From contig MCGE01000009.1 of the NCBI GenBank assembly GCA_002105175.1, positions 186,001-250,000 of the forward strand: a stretch of DNA of 64,000 bases, written 5' to 3'. Source of the DNA: Absidia repens. Taxonomy: Eukaryota > Mucoromycota > Mucoromycetes > Mucorales > Cunninghamellaceae. The notes beneath the pieces were generated by a model. It saw nothing but the letters and a program-made list of their open reading frames with translations, had not been told where the DNA came from and searched no databases. This document shows, piece after piece, positions 1 to 14,549 of the stretch. The translations under genes were made by a program, and so were the position numbers. How positions within the stretch are numbered: position 1 is the stretch's first letter; every line of letters begins with the position of its first letter.

Positions 1-380
1 CTGCTTTCAGTCAACTCATCCTGACTACCTTCCCACCAAAGTTCATACAATAAATACCACGCCTAAGTCATTTACTACCAAATTTGACCTACCATTAGGT
101 TTCAATTATATTAATGAATATAGCCATGTCATGAGTGTATCCGCTGCTACATAGTACTTTTTTTTCCTGCTTTCAAGATAGTACAATGTTATAAAGTACA
201 GTGTTATAGTGGAAAAAAGGCTCATATGACCTCTATTTGCAACGTCTTATTAGCGTATCACCGTTATAAGAGGCTGGATGACAGCTCTATGTCACTTGAT
301 ATGAAATGAAAGATGGCTATATTCCTGCTCCTCTCCTTATATTAATAGACCAATGCCGTGTCGCTAGCGTAGCTTTCCTA
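1..380 (+). repeat. right end of a dispersed repeat copy (copy A)
   Basis: This stretch has no gene. The segment around 307-330 (AAAGATGGCTATATTCCTGC) and the following bases up to about 370 match the right ends of the repeat copies at about 7653-7675 and 23064-23088. The block is read as the 3' end of a copy whose left part lies outside the window. Boundaries are approximate because similarity was judged by eye. Confidence 0.5.
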
Positions 381-896
381 CAAAATATTATGCCTTAATT
401 AGATTAGAAACACAGTATACATCCATTTTATTATTTTCATGGCCATAAATATAATAAAGAAATCCTCCCCCCCCACACTAAGCGAAAGTAAAAACCAGTT
501 GGCTCCGACGGGCTGCCTACCAAAAATGTCAAATGGCGAGGATGTCGTTCCCAATTTCGTTTTCTTTTTCTGCTCACGGCAAAACAACAACGACAAAAAA
601 CAATCGATCGACGGAGTATTGAGTATGGCGGGTAGGTCAAGATGACTCACAGGAAGTGAAAGTTACGGAAGTGTCCAATGCCATTCCATAAAAATCTACA
701 CTCCTTCTTGACACCAGGTCGTTCTGCTTTTTTTTTAAGGATGGTGGGGGGGAAATATGCCTGTATGAAAATGTTTAAATTCCGCACATCTTTTTTTCGA
801 TGGAGGGCAGTGCCCGGCGCGGGGTTTTCAGAGGTCGTTCTTTTTTTTTTTTCTTTTACCAAACATTTCTTTTTTCTTCTATTAACCAAGCACATA
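381..896. other. intergenic, upstream of the DUF866 gene
   Basis: No coding or RNA feature is supported. The stretch contains short poly-T and poly-A tracts and a pyrimidine-rich segment at about 838-890, immediately before the proposed start codon of the next gene, which may be its 5' leader. Confidence 0.5.
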
Positions 897-1789
897 ATGG
901 TACAGTATATATAAACGACACAACAATGACTACTTATACATATTATGTTTATCTGTATTGGAGCTAACACAGCTTTTGTTTATTTTTATTTTTATAGAAA
1001 TTAGGCCTCTATTTGAAAGCAGATCTTGAAAACGTCACCGATCTTGTACCTACTGATGACTATGAATGGCATTTTAAGGTAAGAATATCAAGTTAAACAA
1101 TGGAAACAACAATATCACAGTGAACTTTTTCCGCTCATTATTTTTACTTGAAACTATATATATATATAAAAGATCGAGTGTGGAAGCTGTCATGAAGTGG
1201 ATGAAAACTGGATCTCATTCAACCGCCAAGTAAGTCCTCTATATATTGCTCAATATATTGTTTCCTTATATCAAAAATGCGAAATACTGACTGTTCTAAA
1301 TTAGGATGAATATGATATGTCCAACTCACGTGGTCAAGCCAATCTCGTAATGCGTTGCAAGTTTTGTAAACGAGAATCGACTGCTCGTAAGAATAAGCAA
1401 TGATGTGGGTGAGTGAATGACTTGCCACAGGATACAAACCTGCTCCTCTTCTTTTCCTTCGCACTTAGAATTTGATCCAAGCAGCAAAGTGGTCTCCTAC
1501 AATGACTCAGGAAAATTCCAGAAAATGGCTGTGTTTGATGTTCGTGGATTGGAATTAGTCGACTTCTCACCAAGGGTAAGATTTTAAAATCATTACAAAT
1601 AAGGCCACTCCACTAATGAATGTCGCTTTGTTATTTGCATAGGACACATGGTTGGCCAAGGGAACTGAAACTGGTACTTCTTTTGATGATATTGACTTGT
1701 TGGAAGGTGACTGGGCAGATTATGATGAAAAAGCCGGTGAACCTGTTGGTATTTCTGGTATTGAAGTCCAATTCAAGAAGGAAAAGTGA
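897..1789 (+). CDS. DUF866 / CXXC-motif zinc-binding protein (UPF0587, CZIB family)
   Basis: Six exons join in phase to 158 residues: 897-899, 998-1078, 1173-1229, 1305-1386, 1469-1575 and 1643-1789. The family size is about 160. The first coding exon is only the ATG, followed by GTACAG, and the next exon supplies KLGLYLKADLENVTDL, the family's N-terminal signature. Two CxxC pairs, CGSC in exon 3 and CKFC in exon 4, are the expected zinc ligands. The C-terminus (DTWLAKGTETGTSFDDIDL) is also typical. These are small eukaryotic zinc-binding proteins (human C1orf123) of unclear biochemical role. An AATAAA lies at 1849-1854, about 60 nt after the stop. The gene converges with the Cwc21 gene. The family call is firm; the ATG-only exon is inferred from the reading frame. 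Confidence 0.9.
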
Positions 1790-2472
1790 TCTCCCTTTTG
1801 GTGATAATTTTAGAACCGTTTTTTATTTTTATTGTTGCTGATTTTTATAATAAAATTTGTTACCCCTTTGTTCTTACACACAAACACACTCCATTTTACT
1901 TGGATACTCGTTTTTTTTTTGTTTTTTTTTTTGTCCCCATCTCCAATAAAATCTTTTTGAATTCAATTATGACTTCCAGAACACTGAAAAGCTCTGTAGA
2001 TGACATGTCTTCGCCCCCCCGTTTTTTTTACCGTAGGTTTTCAGCGCCACTTCATCATAACCTTGCTCTTCCCTCCCCCCCACTTATATACTATATAATA
2101 TATACAGATATAGATACATATGCATATACACAAACACACAATTCATCACGAATCCGTGAAATATCTAGCGAATGGAAAACATCAATCCAATCAACAAATC
2201 ATACCACCTTTCATTTTAATTACAATATCTAGTGCCCAAAATACATCCCAAGTCATCAAGTATAAGATATAGGAAAAATGTATCAACATACATCAATATG
2301 TTCCCAGTTCAACATTTCTTAATACTCATAATATAAAGATCCCACACGTTAAACAAACACAAAACTAGTATTAAAAAAAATAAAAGTTTATTGATCAATA
2401 GCATAAAAGAGGAATAAATAATAACAATAAAAAAAAAAAAGAGGGCGGCGGTGAAGGATATGTCAAACTAAA
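1790..2472. other. convergent intergenic region
   Basis: This is the 3' region shared by two convergent genes. It holds AATAAA signals on the plus strand near 1849 and 1946, and TTTATT on the opposite strand near 2387. Homopolymer tracts and a run of TATA/ACACA repeats at about 2081-2140 are present. No further gene was seen. Confidence 0.5.
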
Positions 2473-3666
2473 CTAACTGGAACGGCGTTGTTGCTTGCGA
2501 GTGTGACCTTCGCTATCATCACTATAACTACCAGAGGAGGCGGATGGGCTTGAAGATCGTCGTCGGTGTGAGGACTTGTTGCTGCTGCGTCGTCGTCGGG
2601 TGTCATCACTGTCGCTTTCACTATTAGATGCAGAAGAGGAGGATGCAGTGGAAACGCTTCGGGATCGACTTCGACGGCCAGATCGGTGTCGTCGTTTGTT
2701 GCTATATCGTTCACGGTCACTACCACTATCACTGCCACTATCACTTTCGCTACCACTGCCGCTACTTTCCGACGAAGGGGTAGGTGATCGTCGTCGTCGA
2801 TGTCGGTTGCTGCTACTACTACCGTTGCTAGTGCGCCCTCGAGAAGCTCGTCTGTCCTTATCGTCATCATCGTACCGTCTTCTTCTTTCTGCACGATACG
2901 CTTCCTTTTCCCGTCGTTCCTGTCGTTCCAATTGTTGTTCCATTTCCCGTTGACGTCGTTCCATCCGCTCTTGTTTCTTTCGTTCCTGCAATTCACGATC
3001 AAATGCTTGTCCTTCCACATGATCCTGCTGACGAATGCCAAAGGCTCGAGCAAATTTGATATTCTCTTCATTCTTCGCAGCTTTTAATAGATGAGTTTCG
3101 TGGTTTTGTAGACTATGAAATAAAAAAGAAAGGATGGTGAATTGAGTTCAATGATAATAACCACAGCGATCATGGACAATATCTGTCATAGTACTGTCAA
3201 GTCTACCTTTTGGCATCACGGGGCTTGACTTCATCTAACCGGCTCATCAGAGTTTGGCGAAGATCATCCACCTTTTTGTCGATATCGGTCTCATCTAGAC
3301 TATAATTATAAAAGAGATTGTTTAGTCAACGGAATCAACCGATCTGAGTCTTCAAAAATCTTACCCATCATCTTCCAAAGACAGACGTAATTCCATACAC
3401 TGAACTTCCACCTTACGTTTAAGATCGTGTTGTACTAGTTCTTTGTTGGGTTTCCTTTCCGTAGGTGGGGCTTTGCGAAAATCGTCTTGAGATTTGTTTT
3501 GTTTATTTGCAGGAGGAGGTCGCACATGCGATAGATTACGAATAACGTAGCCGTTGGTGCCTATAGTCAGATGTCCAAAAGTGAGTATAACTACAAAGTA
3601 TATAAAAAGGCCATCTAATTCAATACCTGAACCACGGGCTGTTGTTAAACCAATGCCGTTGTACAT
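2473..3666 (-). CDS. CWC21: Cwc21/SRRM2-type spliceosome-associated SR protein
   Basis: Four exons on the minus strand (3627-3666, 3365-3560, 3207-3299, 2473-3112) join in phase to 322 residues. The N-terminus MYNGIGLTTARGSG|TNGYV followed by RNLSHVRPPP is the hallmark of Cwc21/SRRM2, which sits near the catalytic centre of the active spliceosome and contacts Prp8 and Snu114 (established knowledge). A cwf21 domain follows (LDETDIDKKVDDLRQTLMSR, about residues 79-98), then a long charged helix, then an arginine/serine-rich tail of about 150 residues as in metazoan SRRM2. The yeast protein is much shorter and lacks such a tail, so this is closer to the animal/S. pombe layout. All introns are 65-115 nt with GT-AG borders. 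Confidence 0.93.
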
Positions 3667-4609
3667 AACGAAGTATAAAGTTGTAAAGAAGAAAAATTAA
3701 GAAAATAAAAAGAGTGAATGTGTGGAATAGAATCGATTAATTTGAGCTGCGGGTGACTGCGACTTCCCAGTTTTGAATCGGTATTTTAAATCCGCCTTTC
3801 TGGGATTACTATGGGCGCATATACAACCATGAACCAATAAAATGAATTGCAACGCAGGCATGTTTATTGTTACGAGACCTTGGTTGTAAGGACCAGGCGG
3901 TAGAGCTATAATGGGAAAATTTGATGGCAATTCAAGTGAAAAAAAAAAAAAAATTGCTTATATGAGGCTAGGAAAGGCTTACAGTAAAATGTGCTTTAAT
4001 TTTTGTGGGATTAGCCTTCAATATAATTCGAGCACACAATCCAAGCTTTGATTCTGTAGTGCAGTTCAGTAAGGAAGTAAAAAAATTCGGGTCTCACAGA
4101 AAAGGCTAAAGATATTTATTTTGCTTGATATTAAGACATCTAACTACGCATTTGATATTAAAGGTGAGAGCGGATAACACTACCTGGTGGAGGGAGGAGC
4201 TTTTTATTAAAAAGTCCTGGGTATTTGAAGTTGATTGTTTTTGGTTGAGCGGACGAGAAAGTATAACACTAAGGCGCTTATATATTTATATAAAAGGATG
4301 GTTTATTATGCGGGTAAACTAAATACCTTCCAGTGCGGTTCAATTATTATATTTTTATGCGTTCTTTCACTGTTCTTTTTTTTTTCTCGGTCCTTCACTG
4401 TCCTTTTTTAATACGTCCACTACGGCTAGTTTTTGTAACCTATTCAAGAAATCTCTCTCCCTCCTATATTTAGAAACCCAGTAAAATCCAGTGCATAGAT
4501 GGAACGTTTAATGCATCAGTTTTTTCTTATGCGCACAAGGACTGTATAGTACTGTAGAGTACTGTATATTGCACGTGCATATACACATTCGGCAAAATCA
4601 AACTAAACA
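3667..4609. other. intergenic
   Basis: No gene is supported. There is a poly-A tract at about 3939-3953. At about 4543-4570 a short purine/pyrimidine palindromic run repeats the unit AGTACTGTA. The next repeat copy begins at about 4610. Confidence 0.4.
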
Positions 4610-5990
4610 TATAAAAGATGATGTACTAGCAAAAGATAAGATATGGTTTATTCAAACGTAAAATAAATTATAAAAACTAGACTAAATTATGTTAGTCTAA
4701 TGCTAGTACCATGGCGTCTATCTAAATGTGAGTTGTCTAGAGGTGCTTGTGGGTAAGTGTCTCGTGTGTAGGAGTGGAGGGATCTTGCTGCAGAATAGAC
4801 ATGACGCAATGTAAACTAGCTCAATTAATGAATAAAACTATTCTACGGTTAGTAAAAGACTATTCTACAGTCAAAGGATTGAGGAGCTCCACATTTTTGA
4901 CGGGATTTGAATTCGACCGCTGCCGCCAGCCTGGATTGTCTACCGAAAAAATAGGGAGGAACACAGAGAAAAAAAAAATAAAAAAAACGGGAATGAGCCA
5001 ACGTCCGCGGTCGAGATATTCCAGATTTATTCAAATTTTAGGGGCGTGGCGGGCACTTTTGGGGTGAATAAAGGGGATATTGGAAGAAACAAAGATATGG
5101 TGAGGAGGCGAATGTGGGTAGGGGCGGTTCCAAGTAAATTTTGGTGTCCAAGTAAATGTGTGTTTGAATGGGGGACTGTAGCATAGAGGCGGTTATTATG
5201 GCTGCAAGCTTTAGCTGTGAGCTTATAGGTGTAAACTTTAGAGCATTGTTCAATTAATTGTAGAAGACATGGGTGGTTGGTTTGGTGACAAAAAATAATT
5301 GTATAATATTTCTAAAGATGCATGGAAAATTTGAAGTTGAACGGTTTTGTAGTTCGTTTTATATAAAGCGAAGAAGAAAATATTGGGCGTTAGCTCGATT
5401 TTGCAGGCTGTGGGTTGACGTACCTGCAGATTTTTTTTTTTTTTGGCAGTGTGTGAATTCAACCGCCGCCGTCGGCAGCCTGCATTGTTGATCGAGAAAA
5501 AAATAAAAAGGGGAAGGGGCACAAAAAAAAAAAAAAAAAAATCAACGGGAATGAGCCAACATCTGTTCAGTGTTTTGGGCTCGTTGTGGACCTGGTGGCC
5601 TTGGCTTTATGTTAGAACTAGTTTAGAGGGGTTTTAGAAAAGGGATTGCAAGAAATATGGGGAAACCCTTTCATTTTGGTTCTGGGATCTTGGGGAAATG
5701 TCTTGTTTAGCTTAGTACATGTATGTCACTTTTCTTCAATAAAACATATATCTGCTTCAATAAACCTTGTCTTTGTTTGAAAAAAGTGTGTATTTGCTTC
5801 AATGATGTGCGTTTAAGCTTCATTAGAAGTTTGAAGATCCCTTTTAGAAATCCCTTTTTTATTGTACATCGTTCCTTCTTCTACACCATTCATCTAGATT
5901 AGCACCTCTCTTAACTACTATGAGCGGCCTCTATTCACATCTTCTTTCCTTTTAGTATATTATTGACTATTATGATTCAATAAAAGCTTT
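4610..5990 (+). repeat. dispersed repeat copy B1
   Basis: This copy shares its left side (TTTATTCAAA at about 4648, then CATCTAAATGTGAG-like sequence) with copy D at 21800-21895. It shares the core GGGGAAACCCTTTCATTTTG at 5659-5678 with seven other places in the window. A TATTCTACGGTTAGT-like motif near 4840 recurs in copies B2 and D. Two CTTCAATAAA motifs occur at about 5733-5765. There is no long reading frame, no transposase and no reverse transcriptase, so it is a non-autonomous element or a decayed fragment. Confidence 0.6.
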
Positions 5991-6665
5991 TTTTATTTTG
6001 CAATGAACAATGGGATGGCAAAGCTATTCTACTGTGATAGGCTATTTTACATACTATTTTATTGCGGTAGACTATTCGGTAAACTATTCTAATACGGTAC
6101 ACTCTCTGTGTTTGATGGGGGGTTTTTTATTATTTTTTTATTGGTTTGGAAAGCCTATAGCAGGTATTACTACTTTTGGAAGGCTCTCCCGGCGCTTTTT
6201 TAGCGGATTTATATGTTTTTTTAGCGTATGGAGGGGTTGTTCTGTGTGTGTATGGGGATATTGGAGGGGAAAAAAATGGTATGAGTAGAAGGAGTATGTA
6301 ACTAGAAAGCGGATCCAAGCAAACGTGGATGTCCAAGTATGTGTGTGGTTGAATGGTGGGCAATAATGTAGAGGCGGTTATTATGGCTGTAGGCTTTAGC
6401 TGTGAGCTTATAGGCGTAAACTTTAGAGCATTGTACAATTAATTGTATGAGAGATGGATGGTTGGTTCGGTGACAAAAAATGATTGTATAATATTTCTAA
6501 GGATGCATGAAAATTTGAAGTCGAACGGTGCAGTAGTTCGTTTCATATAAAGCAAAGAAGAAAATTTTGCATGTTAATTCGATTTTGCAAGCTGTAAACC
6601 CGCCAGCTATCTGAGGAGCTTCAGTACCTCCAGATTTTTTGAATTCAACCGCCGCCGCCAGCCTG
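5144..6665 (+). repeat. pair of ~340-bp direct repeats (5144-5487 and 6330-6665)
   Basis: The two segments align along their whole length. Both start GTCCAAGTA, share GAGGCGGTTATTATGGCTG, then CTTTAGCTGTGAGCTTATAG, AACTTTAGAGCATTGT and GATTGTATAATATTTCTAA, and end at GAATTCAACCGCCGCCG followed by CAGCCTG. The last block occurs a third time at about 4907-4936 (GAATTCGACCGCTGCCGCC). This shows that the B1/B2 region is a tandem or nested arrangement of related units. The divergence visible by eye suggests the duplication is not recent. Confidence 0.75.
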
Positions 6666-7690
6666 GACTAAACTAGGCTAAGTGGTTTCATGTTGACTGC
6701 AAAGATGTTCAGCCAAAAGAGTAGACAAGCTGCCGATGTTGAATGGTGGTGACTATTTACATGAGAATAAACCCACCATTCTAATGATGGTGAATGTTGT
6801 AAAAGAAAAGAGTTTCCTTTTTGTATTGGGTCGAAATCGCAAACTATATCCCTATGAGACAAAACAAATATTCAAATCCCGACCACGTGAAGGTTTATTT
6901 ACTCCCCAATTTTATTTTTTATTTTTTTTTGTTTTGTTTTGTTTCTACATAATTCAATTTCTATAGGTTATGTTGGACTTAGTTTAGTATCAGGACTAGT
7001 TTAGAAGGATTTCCAGATTAGAGATTACAAGATGCTTGGGGGAACTCTTTCATTTTAGATTCAAGATCTAGAATCACCTTAGTTGGCTTTTTAGAGCCTC
7101 CATTAGCTTAGCTTAGTCTTAGTTTGTCTATAAATTATATATACAACTAAATAAACATGCTGCTCTTTCCTACCTCAATGAAAAAATGTATCATTAGTCT
7201 CTCTCATGTCCTATGCAACTGATCCCTGGTTTCTGCTACCGTCACCCTTTTTAATTCGTGTGTCGTTCTTGTATTTCAATAAAATATATCCCCCTAGTCT
7301 TTCTTATACCTTGTATTGTAGATTATAATATCTCTCATTTACAAGTATCCCTTTAGATTAGTGTTCACTATCATTCAAATTCCATATTGTCTATGGCATG
7401 CTTCCTCCAGTAGGTCCTTGGTGTAAATCTGTTGATGCATTGAATCCCACATCTACAGTTGTAGTATCAATAAATATTTTTCAATAAAGTATGGTTTTTA
7501 CTAATCATCCTCTGACTCGTCGAGTAATAACCAATGTAGCTATTCTAGCTTTGTAAACGTCCTCACGATACTTACTTTTTAGTTTACGCACTATGACTAC
7601 TTCCCACCTCTATACCGCGGCGACTAGTTAGAGGTCTTTGATTTATTTCAATCAAAGATGGAAATATTCCTGCTCGAATAAACATATAAA
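6005..7690 (+). repeat. dispersed repeat copy B2
   Basis: Reading left to right it holds TATTCTACTGTGATAGG, the second 340-bp repeat, a TTCAAATCCCGACCACGTGA block at 6870-6889, AGGACTAGTTTAGAAGG near 6990, the CTTTCATTTTAG core at 7046-7058, several CAATAAA motifs, and the right end at about 7653-7675. The order from about 6960 onward is collinear with copy D at 22370-23090, so this is the clearest long alignment of the family. No protein is encoded. Confidence 0.65.
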
Positions 7691-8541
7691 TTACCATAGG
7701 TTGCGTTGCATGCGCAGATACCCAGTAGATCATTATTTATTTTTGCAAATGTGAGAATGGATTGAAATTGAATAAGTATAAAAATTGCAACAATTAAGGT
7801 TTACTTTGTGTTCTTGCTGAATTATACTATAAACGGCCAGAACAAGAAAAAAAAAAAAAAAAAAGGCGGATAATGTTTGACAATAAATTCGGAATTAGCC
7901 ATCACCTCACTGTCACCTTGCATTATCGTGGAACTAGAAATGGTCTTATAGCATTAAGCAAAGGGATTTATAATATAATGTTCACTACATAGTACAGCGC
8001 CAGTGTGCTAGGTGTGCCGTTCAACAAGTTCTAGGAAAATATCTATATAGTGATACAAACCATCACAGCTTTCCGCGGGTGAAAATATGAACAATGTTGC
8101 AAAGCTATTTTCACGAATGTATCTGATAAGGCGCATTCAAACACTAAAAATATGTAGGTATTCCTGACTTGGTATGATACTGTATAAACAGTAGATAACA
8201 AATATATAAACTCAAAAACCGTTTGATTGATATTGTTTGGATGAAATTTAGGTTGATTAGCAAGGAGAGTGTCTCCCATTTATTCTCCATTATAAATCCA
8301 AAGACTAGCTTAACCTTTAAATATTATGGGAGTTTATTCAATCTAAAAATAATACAATTCAGTTACTAGTTTTATTCATATCAGATACCGAGGAACGGCA
8401 AAAGTGCCAAAAAAAAAAGGATTACTTCCTCGGAACTGTCATGTCCTATTTTAAAACCCAGCAGCTTCCCCAGGATTATTAAAATGGGAAATAGATCTGC
8501 TTAATTTTTCTTTCTTTCTTTATTCTTTTCTTGAACAAATT
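7691..8541. other. intergenic, upstream of GFA1
   Basis: No gene is supported. Poly-A tracts lie at 7848-7864 and 8408-8418. The region directly before the GFA1 start (about 8500-8540) is pyrimidine-rich (TTTCTTTCTTTATTC), as expected for a fungal leader. Confidence 0.4.
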
Positions 8542-11445
<2,904 letters not shown>

Positions 11446-11959
11446 AGAAAATACTATCTCTGCTACTGAGTCCTTATTTACTTCCATTGCACTCAATTTA
11501 TTATAGCTCGATATATTATACAACATTATTCTGATCTTCAACTCACTACTGATAGTCCACTTGTTCTTTTTTTTTTTTTTGCTTCTACTCTATTTTGCCT
11601 TGCTTTTTTTTTTTTTTCCTTTGAATAAATAACGATTCTTTAATAAAACAGGCAATCATTTATAAAACTTACTTTTTTATACTAATTTCATTTGCGGATA
11701 CTGACAGGTTTGGCGTGTATGATGGAATCGGCGTTGATTTTGTGTGTGGTAGAATTCATGGTTTGAATTTATCTTGCATGACGTTGGGAACTTTTTTTTT
11801 ATCGTAGGTGCCAAACAAGTACTTAATGATAATCGTCAAATAACATTATATGTAAGAAATTATTGTGCTCTATAGTTTTAAAATGTCTTCATACCGACCC
11901 TTCAAAAAAATACTTCAAAAAAAAAAAAGGTACTTCATTAACACCACATGGTAAATGTT
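11446..11959. other. intergenic, 3' of GFA1
   Basis: It holds AATAAA motifs at about 11626 and 11643 for GFA1 polyadenylation, and poly-T tracts at 11568-11580 and 11606-11617. No gene was seen. Confidence 0.45.
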
Positions 11960-12480
11960 AACAGGGATCTTTAAAAATGATGTGCAAAAACGGCCTCTTA
12001 TAATGAAGCACTCGTCATTGAAGCAAAGACACATTTTATTGAATCAGAGACATGTTTTATTGAAGAAAATTCAGGCTTATTGCAGTAAAAAATATGTTTT
12101 ATTGAAGAAAAGATACAAACTAATCTAATCAAGACCCCCCGAGCATCCTATATGCAAAATGAAAGGGTTTCCCCATGCATGTTGTAATCCCTGATCTGAA
12201 ACCCTTCTAAACTAGTCCTAACGCTAATCTAATATCATCGTAACCTCAAAGAAGTGAAATGGTGAAGTAAAAAGGAAAAGAAAAAAAAAAAAGGAAAAAA
12301 ATAGGGAGCTAAAAAAATAAATAGTTTCACGTGGGCGGGATTTGAAATGTTTTCTGTAGCCTATTCATATGGGTAACAAAAGAAATAAAAATCCAGAAGG
12401 CTGCTGTCTTGTTATATATAGCTACATATATCAGAAAAACGATAATACCCACAATAGCGGTGCAATTTCGTTTTCCCGTT
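11960..12480 (-). repeat. dispersed repeat copy C (reverse orientation)
   Basis: The core AAAATGAAAGGGTTTCCCC at 12156-12174 is the reverse complement of the plus-strand cores. It is followed by CTTCTAAACTAGTCCTAACG, which matches the reverse of the block near 22385-22410. Upstream, TGTTTTATTGAAGAAAA is repeated twice (about 12052 and 12101) and mirrors the CTTCAATAAAACATA motifs of copy B1. A GGGATTTGAAATGTTTTC block at 12339 recurs in copy E. No coding capacity. Confidence 0.6.
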
Positions 12481-12833
12481 GGTATTGGTTCCCACTGTAA
12501 TTAGAAGGGATGTTACGACCAATACCATATAAAATGGGATCACTTGATGATTTTTTGGAAGCAGGAGAAAAGCATGATGTACCAGTTCTTCATGACAAAT
12601 AAAAATAAAAATGAAGAAAAGAATAAAAATAGAAGTTGTGCTCTAAATACTGGCGCATATAAGATAGATAAAAATAATATTTATTCATTGATTTGTGAAT
12701 CAGAGAGAAGATATATATGTATGTGATCGTGATGGACAGGGATAGATAAATAAAAAAAAGAAGACCGATGTACATATTTCTAATAAGTGGGAGAATGAAA
12801 TATGATAGATATGATAAAGCGAGAAATACTATA

Positions 12834-14549
12834 CTAAGGGGACAGTTTTGGTGATGATGATGAAAAGGAGGCGCTGGGGTGTGTCTGCAAGCAATCTCCA
12901 TAACTGGTATCAAAGGCTTGATGTCGAACAGCATACTTTGCCTATAATCAAATCGAATTGAAATACAAATAACGGTCAATAATGAGTGTCACAGATATAT
13001 ATCTATTTGTATTTTCTAACTTACCATACACAGGGGTAGCGTCGCCAAAGAGGTATCAACATCGGCGTCACCAGAATCATCCGCGGACGGTACCGTTGTT
13101 GACGTCTGTTTCGCCAAAAGAAATCTCAGTTTTGCTGAATCAATTTGGGTGTAGAGGTTCTCGATTTCTAACATAATCCTTTGACGTACACTGCTATCGA
13201 GCTTGGCGGTGAGTTGTTCGATTTCGTCTTCGATCGGCTTTTTAGTATCACAGACTTGAGGCATTCTTGCAGACACCATCATACTCTTGAGCTTAAAGTC
13301 GATCTTTTTGATAAGTGATGTAATACTTAAATGTTCCTCATCTGTGATGGTGTTGTTGGTGGACGAAGAAGTCATGATGAGCGATCTAATTTTTCATAAC
13401 CAAAATGTGATTAATGTTCAGTCAAAAGTGGTCCTGGATTTAGTTTTGATTCCTTACTCGTAAGCTGCATGTAATATTTTTCGAATTTCTTCCCGAGCGC
13501 AATTTGATAAATGTCGATATGATTGTTTTATTTGCGGTGGTTCCCTTAATTGATTTGAATTTTTTGATTTTGCTGGTCGCGCTGGCTGTGTTAGTCGTGC
13601 TGATTGTACCGATTGTGCTGATTGTGTTAGTCGTGCTGATTGTGCCGATTGTGCTGATTGTGTTGTAGGCACTTCGCTGCGGTTAACCGAAGATCCAAGT
13701 AAATTTACAGATCCTATGTTTTTGTCAAGAAGCAAATGAATTAGTATCGTTCCTGTCTTTTTTACTTTATTTTTTATTTTGACACTTACTAGAATCCATG
13801 GTCTTGGCAAAAGGATCATCTGCTGCGAAGACGTGCATTTTGGATAAGTAATCTTCGTTGCCCTGTCCACCTCTTCGGTCCAGAACGTAGGGTGCCGACA
13901 TCGGATCATCAATATTCGTATTATTCCTGTCGTAGTATTTCTTTTTGTTGGTAGAGGAAGCGAGTGGTTGTGCTGAAGAAATAGATCGAGTCGTGTTCCT
14001 TGAAGCAGTAGAATTCGCATACAAGCTGTCGTCTCTTGAGAAGCCAGAGGATGCTTCGCGTTGTCTCTTTTTGCCCTTGTGATCGGTCCGAGTTGTAACT
14101 GGCGTATGTGGCTTTTTGAATTGTATTGATGACGAATGACCTTTCTGTAACGCTGCATCAGCTGAGTCCACTGAATGTTGCCTTCGCGATGAATTCATAG
14201 GTTTTGAAGTTGTTGAGGATAATGTTTGGTGTCGTTGGTATAATGCATTGTCTACCAAACGATGAAACAAAACAGCGAAGTATAAGCGGCATGTCACCTA
14301 GTAGCATATCATAATTTTCCGTCCTTTTTTTGGCGGTATTCTTACCGGTTCTGTGTGAATGCCGATTGCTATGAGTTTTCATATGATTTTGATACCTTTG
14401 CTGACCAACAATGGTGATATCGCAGATCTACAAAATAAGGAGAAGTGAGGAAACAGTTACACTTACATACTTGATTAATAAAGTACTAATATAAATCTAC
14501 TTACTGTGCAGATAAACTCTACATTGCTAAAAGTACCAGTCAGATTCAT
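12834..14549 (-). CDS. uncharacterised protein with one N-terminal C2H2 zinc finger and a helical C-terminal region
   Basis: Six minus-strand exons join in phase to 437 residues: 14505-14549, 14346-14427, 13790-14251, 13458-13713, 13025-13385, 12834-12941. The first two exons together form FICTICDITIVGQQRYQNHM, a complete C-x2-C-x12-H-x3-H finger split by an intron between the cysteines. The middle is basic, Ser/Thr-rich and disordered. Residues encoded near 13560-13680 repeat QSAQSARLTQSAQS, probably from a short coding minisatellite. A predicted helical segment follows (KPIEDEIEQLTAKLDSSVRQ). I do not recognise the family. The single finger plus a helical region would fit an RNA- or chromatin-binding factor, but that is only a guess. 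The start was chosen at the first ATG in frame with the finger; an upstream ATG near 14613 cannot be joined without a stop. Confidence 0.75.

Noticed and set aside
6860..6900. tRNA gene suggested by a B-box-like motif
   Set aside because: No acceptor stem, anticodon arm or A box can be folded around it in any copy.
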